Made by a program: the position numbers and the translations under genes
In this document: positions 5,370-6,541 of the stretch, piece after piece
How the letters are laid out: each line of letters starts with the position of its first letter
Numbering within the stretch: position 1 is the first letter of the stretch
DNA from: Oscillibacter sp.
GTDB lineage: Bacteria > Bacillota > Clostridia > Oscillospirales > Oscillospiraceae
Reading direction: 5' to 3'
NCBI GenBank assembly: GCA_020025415.1
Contig: JAHHSB010000072.1
Span: 1-6,541 of the forward strand
Length of the DNA stretch: 6,541 nt
Notes under the pieces: generated by a model
The model's database searches: none
The model's input: the letters and a program-made list of their open reading frames with translations, nothing else
What the model was told of the DNA's origin: nothing

Positions 5370-6078
5370 ACACCTGAGCAAATCCTTCGGCAAGCATCTG
5401 GTGCTGGACGATATCTCCGAGCATATCGCCCCGGGGGAAAAAGTGGTCATCATTGGGCCCTCCGGCTCCGGCAAGTCCACCTTTCTGCGCTGCCTGAACC
5501 TGTTGGAGATTCCCACCGCCGGCACCATCACCTTCGACGGGGCGGAAGTCACCGATCCCAAGGCGGACATCGACAAGATCCGCCAGCAGATGGGCATGGT
5601 GTTCCAGCACTTCAACCTCTTCCCCAACATGACCATCCGGAAAAACATCACTCTGGCCCCGGTGCGCTCCAAGCTGATGAGCCAGGCCGAAGCGGATGAC
5701 ACCGCCAGCGCCCTTTTGAAGCGGGTGGGACTGGAGGACAAGGCCGACGCCTATCCCAACCAGCTCTCCGGCGGTCAGAAGCAGCGCATCGCCATTGTCC
5801 GGGCCCTGGCCATGAGGCCCAAGGTCATGCTCTTTGACGAGCCCACCTCCGCCCTGGATCCGGAAATGGTGGGCGAGGTGCTGGACGTGATGAAGCAGCT
5901 GGCTGACGAGGGCATGACCATGGTGGTGGTCACCCACGAGATGGGCTTTGCCCGGGAGGTGGGCAGCCGGGTGCTGTTCATGGCCGACGGCCACATCATG
6001 GAGCAGAACACACCCCAGGAGTTCTTTGCCAACCCCCAGTGCGAGCGGCTGCGGGCCTTCCTGGACAAGGTGCTGTAA
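5356..6078 (+). CDS. Amino acid ABC transporter ATP-binding protein (GlnQ/HisP type)
   Basis: This 240-residue cytoplasmic ATPase powers the importer as a dimer. All nucleotide-binding motifs are intact: Walker [10 protein letters not shown] (34-42), Q-loop Q84 (VFQHFNLFP), signature LSGGQ (137-141), Walker B VMLFDEP (157-163) with catalytic E162, D-loop SALD (165-168), and the switch histidine H194 (VVTHEMGFA). The HFNLFP and THEMGFA segments are typical of the polar amino acid subfamily. Its length is normal for GlnQ-type subunits without an extra regulatory domain. It starts at GTG 5356 inside the end of the permease gene. A full AAAGGAGG ribosome site (5338-5345) lies 10 nt upstream within permease coding sequence, so it can recruit ribosomes itself while also being coupled. 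Confidence 0.96.
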   Translation: MIDVKHLSKSFGKHLVLDDISEHIAPGEKVVIIGPSGSGKSTFLRCLNLLEIPTAGTITFDGAEVTDPKADIDKIRQQMGMVFQHFNLFPNMTIRKNITLAPVRSKLMSQAEADDTASALLKRVGLEDKADAYPNQLSGGQKQRIAIVRALAMRPKVMLFDEPTSALDPEMVGEVLDVMKQLADEGMTMVVVTHEMGFAREVGSRVLFMADGHIMEQNTPQEFFANPQCERLRAFLDKVL

Positions 6079-6089
6079 TGTTTTTTCCC

Positions 6090-6125
6090 CGGCTGCGGAG
6101 GGATTTCCCTCTGCAGCCGTTTTTT
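6090..6125 (+). terminator. Terminator of the amino acid importer operon
   Basis: A 13-bp GC-rich stem (6090-6102 with 6107-6119, one G-T wobble) with loop ATTT is followed by six T residues (6120-6125). It lies 11 nt after the ATPase stop codon. Confidence 0.93.
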
Positions 6126-6129
6126 ATGC

Positions 6130-6165
6130 AAAAAACAGGGGACCGGCTGCAGGCCGGTCCCCTGT
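6130..6165 (-). terminator. Terminator of the leftward zinc-ribbon gene
   Basis: A perfect 13-bp stem (6135-6147 with 6153-6165, loop 6148-6152) is followed, on the minus strand, by a T run (complement of the A residues 6130-6135). On the plus strand the stem is followed only by ATATTTTG. Its position 18 nt after the stop of the minus-strand gene fits a leftward terminator facing the importer's own. Confidence 0.85.
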
Positions 6166-6183
6166 ATATTTTGTTTGCCGTAT

Positions 6184-6541
6184 TCAGCTCTTTCCCTGGA
6201 TCTGGGCGCCGCACTTGGGACAGGTGATGATGATCTTCCCCTTCCCCACCGGCACCCGGCAGATGGTCCCGCAGCTTTTACAGGTGAAGTACTCATGATC
6301 CTTGTCCGCATGGCGGGCCCGGGCGGAAGCCCGGCGGCTGCGCAGTCCACCCCAGAAGGTAAGCCATTTCTGGTTTTCCGCCCGTCGCTTAGCCAGGTTT
6401 TTGGAAAACATCCGGAACAGCAGCCACAACCACAGCGCTGTGCCCGCGTAATACAGCACATTCCCGGCCGCGGCCCAGCGCCAGGACACCAGTGCACCCA
6501 GCAGCTGCACCAGCAGGCAAATCCACACCGTGGCTATGCCC
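6184..6541 (-). CDS. Small membrane protein with C-terminal zinc ribbon (5' end outside window)
   Basis: The frame is read leftwards, ends at TGA (6184-6186), and is still open at the right edge, so the start is probably beyond base 6541. A GTG at 6526-6528 is possible but has no visible ribosome site. Counted from that GTG, two short hydrophobic segments (about 2-15 and 23-40, with NVLYYAGTALWLWLLFRMF) are followed by a basic linker (NLAKRRAENQKW, 44-55; RSRRASARAR, 63-72). The C-terminal domain has CKSCG (83-87) and CPKCG (103-107), four cysteines that should bind one zinc ion, separated by RVPVGKGKIIIT. I recall similar unnamed proteins in Clostridia with an RVPRGKGKI-like knuckle. The likely layout is two membrane helices with a cytoplasmic zinc ribbon; the function and partners are unknown. 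Confidence 0.8.
   Translation of the reverse strand, partial: GIATVWICLLVQLLGALVSWRWAAAGNVLYYAGTALWLWLLFRMFSKNLAKRRAENQKWLTFWGGLRSRRASARARHADKDHEYFTCKSCGTICRVPVGKGKIIITCPKCGAQIQGKS

Noticed and set aside
5314..5994. Minus-strand frame of 226 codons opposite the ATPase gene
   Set aside because: The plus strand has every ABC ATPase motif; the reverse product resembles nothing and begins in mid-gene.

Overview
The window looks like a chromosomal segment from a GC-rich member of the Bacillota, most likely a gut Clostridia of the Oscillospiraceae type (inference). The reasons are purine-rich AGGAGG-type ribosome sites, a Gram-positive lipoprotein-anchored ABC importer, TTAACA-type PHO-box repeats, a sodium/phosphate transporter fused to a PhoU domain, and GC-rich genes separated by AT-rich control regions. 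I see no transposase, integrase, tRNA, rRNA, CRISPR array or phage structural gene.

Layout. (1) At 1-326 on the minus strand is the first third of a D12-class DNA adenine methyltransferase that runs off the left edge. (2) A divergent control region at 327-704 carries a good minus-strand promoter for the methylase and an extended -10 promoter for the next gene. (3) At 705-1556 is a patatin-like serine phospholipase (YjjU-like). (4) At 1557-1725 is a regulatory region with two clusters of 11-bp-spaced TTAACA-like repeats, a TATAAT box, and a 12-bp GNRA-capped hairpin just before the ribosome site. (5) At 1726-3474 is a Na+/phosphate cotransporter with a C-terminal PhoU-like domain, ended by a strong terminator. 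(6) At 3593-6125 is a polar amino acid ABC importer operon: promoter, lipoprotein binding protein, internal terminator, permease, ATPase overlapping the permease by 14 nt, final terminator. (7) At 6184-6541 on the minus strand is a partial small membrane protein with a C-terminal zinc ribbon, with its own terminator facing the importer's terminator.

How the genes fit together. The phosphate transporter is a single-gene unit, probably induced by phosphate starvation through PhoP (inferred from the repeats). The three importer genes form a complete transporter: the binding protein captures the amino acid outside the membrane, the permease presumably homodimerises, and the ATPase drives transport. 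The terminator between the first and second genes probably makes the binding protein more abundant than the membrane complex. The methylase, patatin protein and zinc-ribbon protein have no clear functional link to these systems. I found no convincing new multi-gene system; the most informative signals are the regulatory architecture ahead of the phosphate transporter and the terminator inside the importer operon.
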